Source: Phytophthora sp. 'mugwort'
Lineage: Eukaryota > Oomycota > Peronosporomycetes > Peronosporales > Peronosporaceae
Direction of reading: 5' to 3'
NCBI GenBank assembly: GCA_033558025.1
Contig: JAUCEF010000018.1
Coordinates: forward strand, 372,001 to 436,000
DNA length: 64,000 bases
Program-made: the position numbers and the translations under genes
In this document: positions 33,845-43,859 of the stretch, one piece after another
Layout of the letters: each line of letters starts with the position of its first letter
How positions within the stretch are numbered: position 1 is the stretch's first letter
Notes under the pieces: generated by a model
Told to the model about the DNA's origin: nothing
Seen by the model: only the letters and a program-made list of their open reading frames with translations
The model's database searches: none

Positions 33845-34689
33845 CTTCTCCCGATAATGTATGGCAGTGTCAGTAGAAAGCATTCTTGATCTGAATACGC
33901 CATTCCCCAATCGATAGCTGCACGTAATGAGCTCTAAAGCGCACGTGACAGCCAACCTCTTTAACCTTATGCAAAGGTCGTTCGCCTTTCGATCACACGC
34001 GGGGTTTCCAGCCATGCGTGCAGATGTAAACTCTATCATAAGGATCTAAATCATCTGGTACGAGTGGCAGCTGGTTCGAAGGTTTTCCAGCGGAACCTTC
34101 ATGCGAGCAATTCGGCGGTTTATCAGGCGAACGTTCAGTGTCTCACGGATTACTAGTAACGTCGGCGTATCCTCCTGGTACCTGTTCAGGTACTTGTCCA
34201 ATTGTGTCCACGTCTTGTGATACGTCTTCAACTTCGGGGCGTAATATATAGCTCTTCATCACAGTCAGTCAGAGCTCGTTTCCGAATGCCACGAGACAAG
34301 GCGGAGGTATGCTCACTGCTCCCGTCTTCATTCTCGCTGTCCTTGTTTGATGCATCTTCGCTCAAACCACCTGCGTTATCATCTTCTTCCTTTGCGTTCT
34401 GATCGTCATCCCTCTCGTCGTCGACTTGCTCCACTGAATCGCCGGCTTTTCCGTCACTATCCGCCGTGTTTTGGGCGTAGGCCACGCCGTCTCTCATGCT
34501 TTCACTCTCCATCGTGTTATCAGCGGAGTCGCCAGTGTTCATCGACTTTACTGGGCTATCCGTGTCGCTACTGCTGCTGCTAGAACTTGCCTGAATTGAT
34601 AGTGCCCTTAGGATGCGGCGGTGTTTTTCGTGCGGGCCATATTGCCGTAGAGATTGCCTGTTCTCGCAGCACGGTCAACGTGACGAACA

Positions 34690-34812
34690 CATGGGATAGT
34701 ACCATGGCCAATACATGGCATTAAATATTGGCGGAAACATGGACGGAAACATGGTCAGATCTTGGGCCAGCACCAACATCGTTACTCCATGGTAGGCACA
34801 AGCATCATGTTG
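34690..34812. repeat. CATG-word cluster at the 5' end of the second MULE-Ulp1 element
   Basis: Seven CATG words in about 125 bases, mainly ACATGG, directly upstream of the acidic N-terminal frame of the minus-strand gene. Confidence 0.75.
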
Positions 34813-35430
34813 ACATACGTACGTGACCTGATGTAGCAGTGATCACCTCGACTTATGCGGCTAAGTTAACCCTACAAGAATAGATAAATACAAGAAGGTC
34901 AGTATCATCGCCTCACATTACGTACGACGTATGCATATACAGGTTCATTCGTACCAGTGGCCTCCCTCACAGTGACGGAAGCTGCGCGAGACGCCGCCAC
35001 CTAACATAGCCACGCAGACAAACATTGATGACGGACGATCTCATTCTGGCCTCAAATGCATGGTTCCTACCTCCTGGTGCGCGCTGCAGGTCTTGGAGAG
35101 GAACGCCTGCGCCGAAGGGACGGGGGGGAGAGATCTAGCACACAGTAACAACTGATCTTAACGATGAGGCCTGGCAGCCACCGGGAGGGGAATATGACAC
35201 GCAAATGGGCTACAATACCTTCACCAAGCGAGGAGAAAACGCATGCAGGGGGGGGGGGTCAGCGAAGCCCAGAGGAACCTAAAAAAAAAACGAACAGCAT
35301 CACCTATTCAAAGATGAAGTGTTCGTATTTAACCTCAATTAACGTTTTAGAATTCACCTCAATATAAAAACTCACAATTGTGCTGAGGTTATTTGCTTCT
35401 CTAAAATAGAGGGTTTGCCAGCTGGAAAAA
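34813..35430. other. Stretch without a supported gene
   Basis: It contains short G runs and a run of ten A at 35281-35290. No coding or structural element is recognised. Confidence 0.45.
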
Positions 35431-35432
35431 GT

Positions 35433-35503
35433 GAACACGGCGGGAATCCAACCCGCGTCCTTCTGCACAAAGGGGTGCTCTTATCCAGTTGAGCTACATG
35501 TCC
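35433..35503 (-). tRNA. tRNA-like sequence, probable pseudogene or SINE head
   Basis: Read on the minus strand, a 71-base segment folds as a tRNA. The acceptor stem GGACATG pairs with CGTGTTC (two wobbles). The D-arm is GCTC...GAGC with an A-box TAGCTCAACTGG. The T-arm is GCGGG/CCCGC with loop TTGGATT (B-box one change from consensus). The anticodon stem is poor (two mismatches in CCCCT/GAAGG), the variable loop has only two bases, and the loop TTGTGCA would give GTG (His) with a pyrimidine at 37. These defects argue for a pseudogene or a tRNA-derived SINE head rather than a working tRNA. Confidence 0.5.
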
Positions 35504-35650
35504 ATAGCCCATTTCGGTGTATGTGTTAAAAAGGTGTTATTCTTCTGATAAAAGCATGTGAATCGCTGCGACCTGCAACTGCAAGACAGCCTCCCTCTCT
35601 ACTCTCTCCTGGGTTACTAAAAAATGATAAGAAAACCAACCAAGGTACAC

Positions 35651-37387
35651 TCACTCGTCACACACATAGTTTCTACCCAACAGACCTGCCCGCCGAAGCT
35701 TTGCCTTACTAATGTGAGGGCGTTTGTAGGAGTTGTCGCCAAGTACCTGAATGATGGACTCTATCACCGTCTGAAGCGACACGAACGTGTCGTCCAAAGT
35801 TGTGTCGGCCAGTCTGTCGAATGCTGTGTAGCTCGTTGCAATCAGCTCGTCCGTGTTGTTTGGGCACTCTCCGTATTGGAGCGCCTGGATGGATGCAAAG
35901 AAGCCGAGGTCGAGTATGTTAAGGTCCGGGCTATTAAGTGGCTGAACCTCTAGGCGAATAGTCCACCCTTCTCGTGCGCATTTCCTAGGATAGTTGGGTC
36001 GTCCGGTTGTACGTGACACCGCGCTCCATCCTGCTGAATTGTGGTATTGCAGATCCGGATAAGATGGAAGTTGATCGGCAGCTGGAGGATCCAAGTCGCC
36101 AGCGGCAGCCATGACATCGTCAAGGTGATGGATCCGGACCACGCGACATGCCAGGTCTGTATATGGTACGGATCCTGGACCCGTCCCGTGGGGTGAGGTC
36201 CTAAGTACTAGATCCGATCCGTTTAGCGCACCCCTGGTAGAAGACGTAGCTAATTGGAGGTAGAAAGGAGACGGTTGGCCAGGAGAGGGTCAGCGATGGG
36301 ATCCTGGGTTATAAGTAGTCCGTATGATAGGGTTTGGGATGGGGTCCGAAGGTAGATATGCTAGGCATAAATCAGAAACGAATTTGCACTGGAAGACAGA
36401 CTCGACTATTGCATAGGGGATTTTTATTGGCCCCATACATAGATCATGTCTAACTTTGGCGATCTTCCTGCACACGTGGCAGCCCCTGGATAGCTTGGCC
36501 AGGTCGCGCTCGCCCTTTGGCTCCCCCCCCCTCAAGATCCCGCTATTGGAGGCGGCAAGCATCGTAAAGGAACAAGGCCAACTCCGATAAGGAGCAAGGA
36601 CACCCCTAAGAAGGAACAACTTCGGATCCCCTATTTCTATTATGGATCCACAAGGTCTACGCAAGAGCTCAACACGACACCGGATCTCGTGCGCAGGAAT
36701 ACCCGCGCAGATTTACCCTCCCACGTCCCTACAAAGACGCCCAAGGCCCACCAAGTGCGCATCTCGTGTCAACTAGAGAGCAGTAGCAGCCCGCCGACGG
36801 GTACACAAGGTGAACCACTCAGCAACAACACGGCAGTCGGAGTACCCTCTCCGTTAGTCGGTGTCTGGGCGCAGTGTGTGTGAGTTGGGATCCTACTGAA
36901 GAGTCAGAACCGAAAATCATGCCCACCAAATGAAGCAGCATAGCACGTACCGAGAGAGCTTGTTGTCGTCAGTCAGTCGCGGTTTCATGGGGTTCGAATG
37001 GCGGACGATGTCTCTCTGTCGAGAGCTAGTTCCAGCGATGCTGGAGAGACGCCGACAGCCGCTAAAAAGGGAGCGCAGCGAACGACGCTTCCCCCACGGC
37101 ACTTCCTTCACCCGATCTGTAAGGTCGCCCAGCTGTTCTTGCAGCCACACCGACCTACTCGCTTGCTCTCGAAGGTCGGTATCCCGCCACCATGACTCGG
37201 TGCTGGACAGTCTCACAGCGTCGACAACGTCCGCTCGCTGCATCCGAATCGCTCTGCTGCTCACTTGATTAACCCGCGCACAAGTGCAAGTCCACTGAAT
37301 GCTCAAGGGGGTACGCGGCGATATCGATGCGAGATTGGCGTGAGAGATTCTTGTTTGTTCTGCTTGCGCTGGCTGAGCTCTTGCCAT
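35651..37387 (-). pseudogene. mariner transposase of DD39D (Stowaway-parent) type, interrupted
   Basis: The minus frame at 37387-36917 holds the N-terminal HTH region: GKRRSLRSLFSGCRRLSSIA, then RQRDIVRHSNPMKPRLTDDN. After an unrelated insertion the catalytic part resumes near 36060: one frame gives IQQDGARCHVQPDDPTIL (second aspartate) and, after an indel, WTIRLEVQPLNSPDLNILDL, with the third acidic residue being D in LDLGFF about 38 residues later. The C-terminus to 35651 is open. DD39D spacing and CTCCCTCCGT ends are both typical of plant-like mariners. The first aspartate (DEKWF block) is not found, probably lost with the insertion at 36150-36900. Confidence 0.75.
36150..36900. other. Unidentified insertion within the mariner
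   Basis: This separates the N-terminal and catalytic halves of the mariner transposase. A 124-codon minus frame (36664-36290) with GCHVCRKIAKVRHDLC is open but unrecognised. GGATCC-rich text is frequent. It could be a retrotransposon fragment. Confidence 0.4.
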
Positions 37388-37569
37388 TTTCCAAATGGTT
37401 GGTCAAGCAAGCGAATTCCGTGCCCAATGTGAATTATTTTCAGCTATCGATAAAAACCTTGTTGTTTGCAGGAAGCAAGGTTACAAAAATGAATGCTTAT
37501 TGGGTGGGATGGACCAATACATTTTTGCGAACGCAAAATCCCGCCAACTAAGTGAACCGGCAAGTAATT

Positions 37570-37617
37570 TAAAACAGGCAAAAATCAAACAATCCAAGTA
37601 ATCAGAAACGGAGGGAG
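37570..37617 (-). repeat. Stowaway-like/mariner terminal repeat, right
   Basis: On the minus strand TA is followed by CTCCCTCCGTTTCTGATTAC and then TTGG, nearly the same as the left terminus at 29595. The TA target dinucleotide is present. It lies about 230 bases upstream of the transposase N-terminal frame, the expected distance for a mariner 5' end. Confidence 0.75.
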
Positions 37618-37867
37618 TACATAGCATCTAGACGTTGAGCTTTTCCCCACTTTTTTTTCAATTGATATCTCTAACCCTGCACCATTAGAAATTGGCAAAT
37701 AGTAAAAGTAAGGGTGCTTTAAGAATAGGCACGTGTTTCGTTGTCCATCCAGCCAGTCACATTTTTAGATTACACTGTAGCTATATATTGAAGGTCTCCC
37801 ATCTCTGTTTACCCTACCCCCCGAGGACCGATGGCATCGCGATTTTGGATTTGCTTTGCAAAGGCAA

Positions 37868-38070
37868 TCGCTGCGCTCCTGCATAGAAAATATTCTAAAT
37901 TCCGCCCGCTACAGTGCTCGGCTCGCTGGAAAGCTCGGCGCTTGGCTCGCCTCCGCAAATACCGCGCGTATTTGCTATAGCTACGCGCGCTCGCAACCCT
38001 CTCCTCCGTTGGTCGTTTTATCACCCCCTCTCTTAAAATGGGCACACGAGTCACACTCTTTTAAGAATAG
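37868..38070 (+). repeat. Dispersed repeat family, copy B
   Basis: It shares ordered blocks with 23090-23300: AGTGCTCGGCTCGCTG, CGCAAATACCGCGCG, TTTGCTATAGCTACGCGCG, CTCGCAACC, TCACCCCCTCT. It ends in a hairpin formed by TCTTAAAA and TTTTAAGA around a CACGAGTCAC loop. Confidence 0.7.
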
Positions 38071-39239
38071 TGTCTGCTCTTATTAAAAACATTAAGAGCA
38101 GATAATTTTCATTCACGAAAATTGCCAGATATGTAAAATTCCACTGTTTATAATCGCAAAAGTTAAAAGTCTGGAGTTACGTACAGTACCGAAATTTCCT
38201 TGCACAAGGTCTCCCTTTGTCAAAAGAGTGATCGTGAAGTGGACAATTAAATTGCGACAATTTGGAAGGTGCAACTCAGTTTTGTCAAAAAGGCAAGATT
38301 TACAGTAACCGTGCTTCAAAAGTGCGAAACCCAGGGAGTGGTTGGGAACGCTCATTTTTTCTGAATTGACCTTGTTTCAGCACAATGGCGCACCCAGCGT
38401 AGGAGGTGGAGGGCGAAAGCCGAAGTTGTATGCTCGAAAAGTGTACTCTTACAGTACACACATAAGTTGAGGACAATTATCTAAATAGAGATTCTGGTAG
38501 TCTGATAGGAGTGTGCAGGTAGTTTTGGTAATATTGCATGCCCACTGAAACTGAAGAAGTTTAAAAACTCGTAGGTAGATAGATGGGTACGAGCGCTCTC
38601 ACATTAAGCGCATGTGCTTACAGGAGAAAGGCGGTATGCAGAAGTCTCGCAAGCGTGGCCAAGGCACGGTATTGTCAGCAGAAGCTGAGGAGCCGATTAT
38701 ACTATGGGTAAACTCTTCCAGGAGAGTGGGTATTCCATACATAGTCATTGACAGCATGTAGTTAGTCTCAAAAGCAAAGCACAGCAATCACACATGAGGA
38801 CAAGTGAGTCCACATACCAGTCAACGCCCCTGCCAACGCGCGCGCTGTAAATCGCAGCAGCGGCCGATGAGTAGCACACCCCCAGCCTTCTTCTTTCTGA
38901 ACAGTCTTGTTTTGGATTGACCTGTAGCAATGGCGGATAACGGTACAAACACATCTCTTTTAGGTACGATTTTGTGTAAGTACGAAGCATTTACGTTTGG
39001 CACACTTGAATTGAAACCCTACGCCCAGATGCATTTGGGTGGGCCCTTATCACAAGAAAATGTCGGTACTCAGTTTTTAACGGTTATTGTGAGCCGTCCA
39101 TTTTCAAACGAATCACCACGACGTGCCACTCAACACGTTCGCCAGAAACCGTCACAGCTAGGCGCCAGCCAGAAGCCTTCGCCTGCTGCTAGGAGCGCAC
39201 CATAAGCAGCGATATGCGTCCACCAGACATCAAGTGGAA
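38071..39239. other. Stretch without a supported gene
   Basis: Short frames only. Near 38060-38110 there are alternating TTAAGA and TCTTAA words. No gene recognised. Confidence 0.45.
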
Positions 39240-41024
39240 CGGTAAGTTGCGTGGAATGTAACTTTGAAACAACATTGTCGTATAGACGTTCACCTAGTTT
39301 CAGATATTTGGGGACCCAACTTTTCGTCCGGTAGTGAGGAGGACGACGACTGCGACGAACATTATGAAGCGCGGAGCATTCGGGGGAGTTTTCGCCGATT
39401 CATGTCGAGATTATAGACGAGCGAGAGTTAATGTTTTGTGAGGACGGTTGTTGCGGTTGCTGGTGCGCTAACCCTGGTTCTATCTTGTAAAATGCCAGAT
39501 CGCAAAGTTGTCGTGAAGAGGAAGGTCGTTGACAACCCAGATCCGAAAAGCGAGCAAAGTGGACCTGTACATTCGAAAAACGCACAAAAGATAGAAGCGA
39601 TCTTGAGCTCGATAGCATCCCGGATTCGATATACGCTGACGAAGATAAGTGCCGTGAAACTCACCTCCGTTTGGACCCTGGCGTAGATCCAACGTCATGC
39701 ATTAGACGGACGAAGACGTATACTTCACGGGTGGCGATGGAAAACGCCTGTGAAGAAGTTACCACCACTGTACCGCCGATGTCACAGCTTACGTTTTTTT
39801 GTTTCGGACCGAGCTCATGAATATTCTGGGGGACTACAGCAACGCAATTACCCATTGTTTCGAGCGAGGGATACTCGGACTGTACGAAAGCACAACGAGT
39901 ACGTCATGATTCATCTTTTTTTTTTTTTTTGGGGGGGGGGGGGGGCGTAGACTAATACGATATTCTATCTATTTAGCTTGTAGTCGGTGAAGATCCTTCC
40001 GAAAATGGAATACAGCTTTAAGGTATTCGTTGCAGGCACGTTTGCACGCAGCCGCCATGAAGTACAGGCTGGCGAAATTCAGCGAGTCTCTATACTGGGT
40101 GCAATGCAATATTCACAGCAGCTGTTCAAGACGTCGCAGTAAGGGACGCGCCAACAGATTGGAAATCATTCTTAAAAAATGGGTAAGGGTGATGTTGTGT
40201 TTACTGAGTTCTTTGGTTTATATTTCTACGTGACAGAAGTAGACCCATAAACCATCGCACAAACGCGAATATTTACACGAGCTATTTTTTTGGCACAGGA
40301 TCAATACCGGAGAATAGCCCGGTTCTCGAACAAGTTCGGCGGTGAAATGCTGAAACTCATAGCATTCAAGACTGTTTGCCAGATGCGCTGGGTAAGTTTC
40401 TACCACAACCTTTACCACATTAAATGTCAAATTTTGTCCGTATCCGTATTGACACGTGCTACTTGTTTAGGTTATCAAGTCCCCCCACATAGCATTTTAT
40501 GCTGTTTCTGTAAGCTATGTTCATGTATCGAAAACATTTTTATTTTATTTACGGGACAGCATGGCATGGCGCGAACAACATTGAAATCTGACATGAGACG
40601 GTAGTTTATCTAAGCTGCGGTAATTTTAACTCTAATTCAGGCTTTGTATGTAGCGGAGTTGCGTGGACACAATTCATAAAATTTAGCGAAAATTTCCAAC
40701 AATAGGACCGGTGCTGGTTAGAGTTTTTTTTTTTTTTTTAGAGCTCTGTGCAATGTCGACCAGTGGCTTAATAAATAGGAGCCCCTCCTCGAATAAAAAA
40801 GTGCTTCATTCTAGAATCCTAAAATTTCCAGAATCTCGATCATTGTCGAACTCGAGTCCAATGCGAACCCATACGACTGGTTCACTGCCCGCCACGATGT
40901 TTATGGCACGTCGTTTCTAGAGAAAATGGAGAGCGAGATTGACGAGGAAGCCGACCTGTTCAACGCGAGCGAGATGGACGATGACCTAGATGACTCCACG
41001 CTTCTGCACGAGGAGGAGGACTGA
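39240..41024 (+). pseudogene. Unidentified intron-containing gene remnant
   Basis: Several exon-like segments are joined by well-formed introns. 40184-40298 is a GT-AG intron (donor GTAAGG, acceptor GGCACAG). The exon 40299-40391 is exactly 31 open codons (DQYRRIARFSNKFGGEMLKL...). 40392-40470 is a second intron (GTAAGT...TTGTTTAG). The last open segment, 40834-41024, ends in an acidic tail (EKMESEIDEEADLFNASEMD, HEEED, stop). Upstream segments around 39480-39900 and 40000-40140 are open but broken. The family is not recognised. It could be a transposase or a decayed host gene; its position inside repeats favours the former. Confidence 0.45.
39915..39945. repeat. T16-G15 homopolymer junction
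   Basis: Sixteen T followed directly by fifteen G. Read on the minus strand this is C15A16. Confidence 0.95.
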
Positions 41025-43859
41025 GCAAGGGTGAACTACAAAACATTTTCTGATTACAAGACCTGAGCTCTGTACAGCCAATGACAGATAAATCCGGTAG
41101 CGAAGACTCCGGCAGAAAGTTGCACATTTCAGTGTGGGAAGTTTGAAAAGCCAATCAAAATCGATCCCTACACTTGGTTTTGTACACCAAACGGTTTTAT
41201 GTTTTTCCTCAGTAATTTTGTGTTTTATGCATTTTCTCTGTGTGTTTTATGCAAATACTCATGTACAATTTACGCCAATTCCGGCAATTAACTTCGGCGT
41301 TACGGCTCAATTACTATGGAGATGCCATTCAGCGGTGCCGGATTTATCCGTCGTTGTCTGATTCGAAGTGTTTAGGCAGCTTCAAGTAAATACAAGACAG
41401 GGCAATGTTCGGGTATATCCGTTAAAAGAGATCGTGTCATTTAGGAAAAACTCTATGTACATGCTACTAGCCGAGCGCCGCCGCTACGCGGCAGTGGGTT
41501 TAGACTGGTCCCAGTAGGTGGACGCGCTGCAGTCCAGCCCGTCAAGACCAAGCGGGGGCGGCACCGCTCGCGCCTCGCACACCCTGTATGTAACGGCCTC
41601 TATGAAAAGACGCGGGGTAAGAAAATAGTTTTCAATTTCCAACAAATCGTTTTATTTATATTTCCACTAATGGCCGCCTTCGGCGGAAAGTTGTTTTAGC
41701 GAATGAGGGCCGCCTTCGTTGCGTTCGGCAGACAATGGGATTGCGGATCGAAATCGCGTTATGTCGTGACAGATGGATGGACGGAGGGACATCAGTGTTG
41801 AGTTTTAGGATGCGTTAATGGCGTACCTAACAAGTATATCTTCTTCACAAAATCTTAGCTAGTTAACGTTGCATGTCAGACAGTATAATTTGCTGCGCTG
41901 CCAGTGTCGCACTTGATTACCTTGCACGCAACCAAGATTCACCATCGCCAACCAAGGTGTCGGCTACCTCAACCTCCAGTGGGTGGACGAAGCCGCAAAT
42001 CTCCTCTCGAGCCACCAGAACTTTAGCGACCGATTCTGCAAAGCCTATGCTCGCTAAGTGCGGATTTGATCCTCTGTTACACCGTTCACGCTATTTAGTC
42101 TGAACCTGGCTAATAGTGGTGCACGAGCTCGGCCTGCTGAAATAGACCGACTAATTGTGGAAGAAGGTTCTAAAGCGATCGAAGTACGGTCTTAACGGCA
42201 CTCAACGTGACGATGTTTAGTATTATATTAAGCAGATGATGTACAGCTACGAATTCGCGACAAGTTGGAGCATCTGTGATATGACCAACTGCATATCTGA
42301 GGACTACATATTAAGTTCCTCGAAAGAATCTTTTGGGTGATCACGAGAGGATTCAGAACAACTTCAAAAGAGAGTGCATAAACCAATTCATGCCCAAAGA
42401 TTTTGGCGTATTTACAAGAAAACTAGGAGACATGATGCGAGATGTGGTCAAACTGACGCAGCAACTGGATCACCGATAGAAATACCAGGACGAACCGGGT
42501 CTAACTGGAACCAACTAAAACGCCACCTGGAGGGAACCCACGAATCGACCGTACCGCCACTGGACTTTTCCAAAACCGAGTCAACATTGTGAACCATCTA
42601 CTCACGACACTGCGCGAGTTTTAATCTCAGTCTCGAAAGCTGATAATATACCTGGGTTTCTACAGTTAGGGGCTGCTCGGTTGTCGAACGATGACCCTAC
42701 CAAACATACGGCGCAGTAATATTTTTCAGCTTGCAGTTACGTGCTCGCTGCAGTTTTGAGGTGCAGTTATGCGGTGCATCCAGAAACGTACATTCCAGTT
42801 GCGAGCTCCGCAGAATCCTACAACCTTGCTCATGATTAACCAGACAGAGACCAAAATTGTTCGGGATTGCTCAAACCAGCCTGAGCAGAACGTATTTATT
42901 TCTGGTTAGGAGATGTATGTTCACGATCTGGATTGGAAATGCGGTTGGCTGTTTTCCAAGAGTTGGCTGCTCCCGTATCACACATACTCGTGATTGCTGC
43001 GGAAGGTCATGGCTTCGAAGCTCTCTTGATACAAGCGCTTGCTGCTAGATGGATATGAAGGACGTCGAAATGCGTTACGAATCCCTAGAGAAGTACTTGC
43101 TCCCGTTGAGGAAGGTGATCAACCCATCAAAGGCACGACCAACAAATGTTGCCCACCGAGATAGAGAAAACCAAGACCCCCCCCGCTTAGTAACTCCACT
43201 CGCCAGATAAATGTGGTGTGAAATTGTACGTTTGCGAAGAGAAGAACAAGCAATTATGGCTCTCTTGTCTGATGTGGAGAAGTATGCGCGTGCTCAAGCC
43301 TTATTTGAACTAGTGGTTGTGGAACCCAGAGGGGTTGTCAACAGTGGAGTTCTACAAAAAGTGAGCAATTGGAAAACAACCGTAGAGAAAACATTTTGTG
43401 CCATCCCTGTGGAGACTTCTTCTGCGCCATCTGATGTGGCTGATAACGACAGCGATTCGAATAGTTTTTTCGCTTCATTAAATTATTCAAATTATAATTG
43501 GCAGTAATGGATGCAGAGCAGGAGCTAGCGATAGAGACCGCATTTGTCGCCTTTATGACTCGCCATCTTAATGGGACCATGTCGGAAGATGTTGAGTCTC
43601 GGACATCGAGACCACACAGCCTTCCAAAGAGGTGTCCTCAACTGCAAAGGAAGTTGGAGGAGAATAAAAGTGTTTAAAGAGTGCCCCGAGCAGCAACCAG
43701 AAAAAGGAGACTGCATAGCACAAGTGCCGATCGGTGGAAATAGTACGCTTACTTAATCCTAAAAAAAAGCATCGCGCCAGGAAGAATGACAAACAAGGTT
43801 GGAGCGCTTATAGGTTGTTGTTTTGGTTTCTTCGGAGGTGACGACATCGATGTCCCAGA
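41025..43859. other. Repeat debris without a firm gene
   Basis: Apart from a possible BED-finger fragment at 42374-42592, the stretch holds short broken frames. A GC-rich patch at 41465-41590 and two C runs (43177) stand out. No intact gene. Confidence 0.4.
42374..42592 (+). pseudogene. Possible BED-type zinc finger of a hAT transposase
   Basis: A 72-codon frame has RRHDARCGQTDAATGS, then GSNWNQLKRHLEGTHESTV. The C..., N-x-LKRHLxxxH pattern resembles the second half of a BED finger found at the N-terminus of hAT transposases. No hAT dimerisation domain was found downstream. Assignment is inference from one short motif. Confidence 0.3.

Larger units (their letters stand above)
29899..34542 (-). 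pseudogene. Second MULE transposase with SWIM finger and Ulp1-like protease
   Basis: Read on the minus strand. An acidic N-terminus (34542-34228) is followed by TWTQLDKYLNRYQEDTP and VIRETLNVRL (34231-34046). The DDE block at 33150-32997 (RKLYKRFPEILLIDCTHKTN) joins across an intron to YDYQLCTPMIMDKFGKGQAV (32873 onward), then IMVDKDLNEIEVLRSMFPD and LLCHFHVIKWLRRA (32716-32600). A SWIM finger lies at about 32070-31985 (CSCEFSATMKLPFRHAMMYR, with F for the third cysteine). A basic linker follows. The Ulp1-like protease occupies 30757-30300: WYTDNLINAF, FLAPLKIPAPDKGKRDPLLK, IVDKSRTSICSYDSFDKRAN and QKDGHSCGWFVC. The catalytic His position appears as N followed by a stop. A solo LTR (33451-33844) interrupts it. 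It is a separate family from the element at 16340-20607. Confidence 0.78.
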
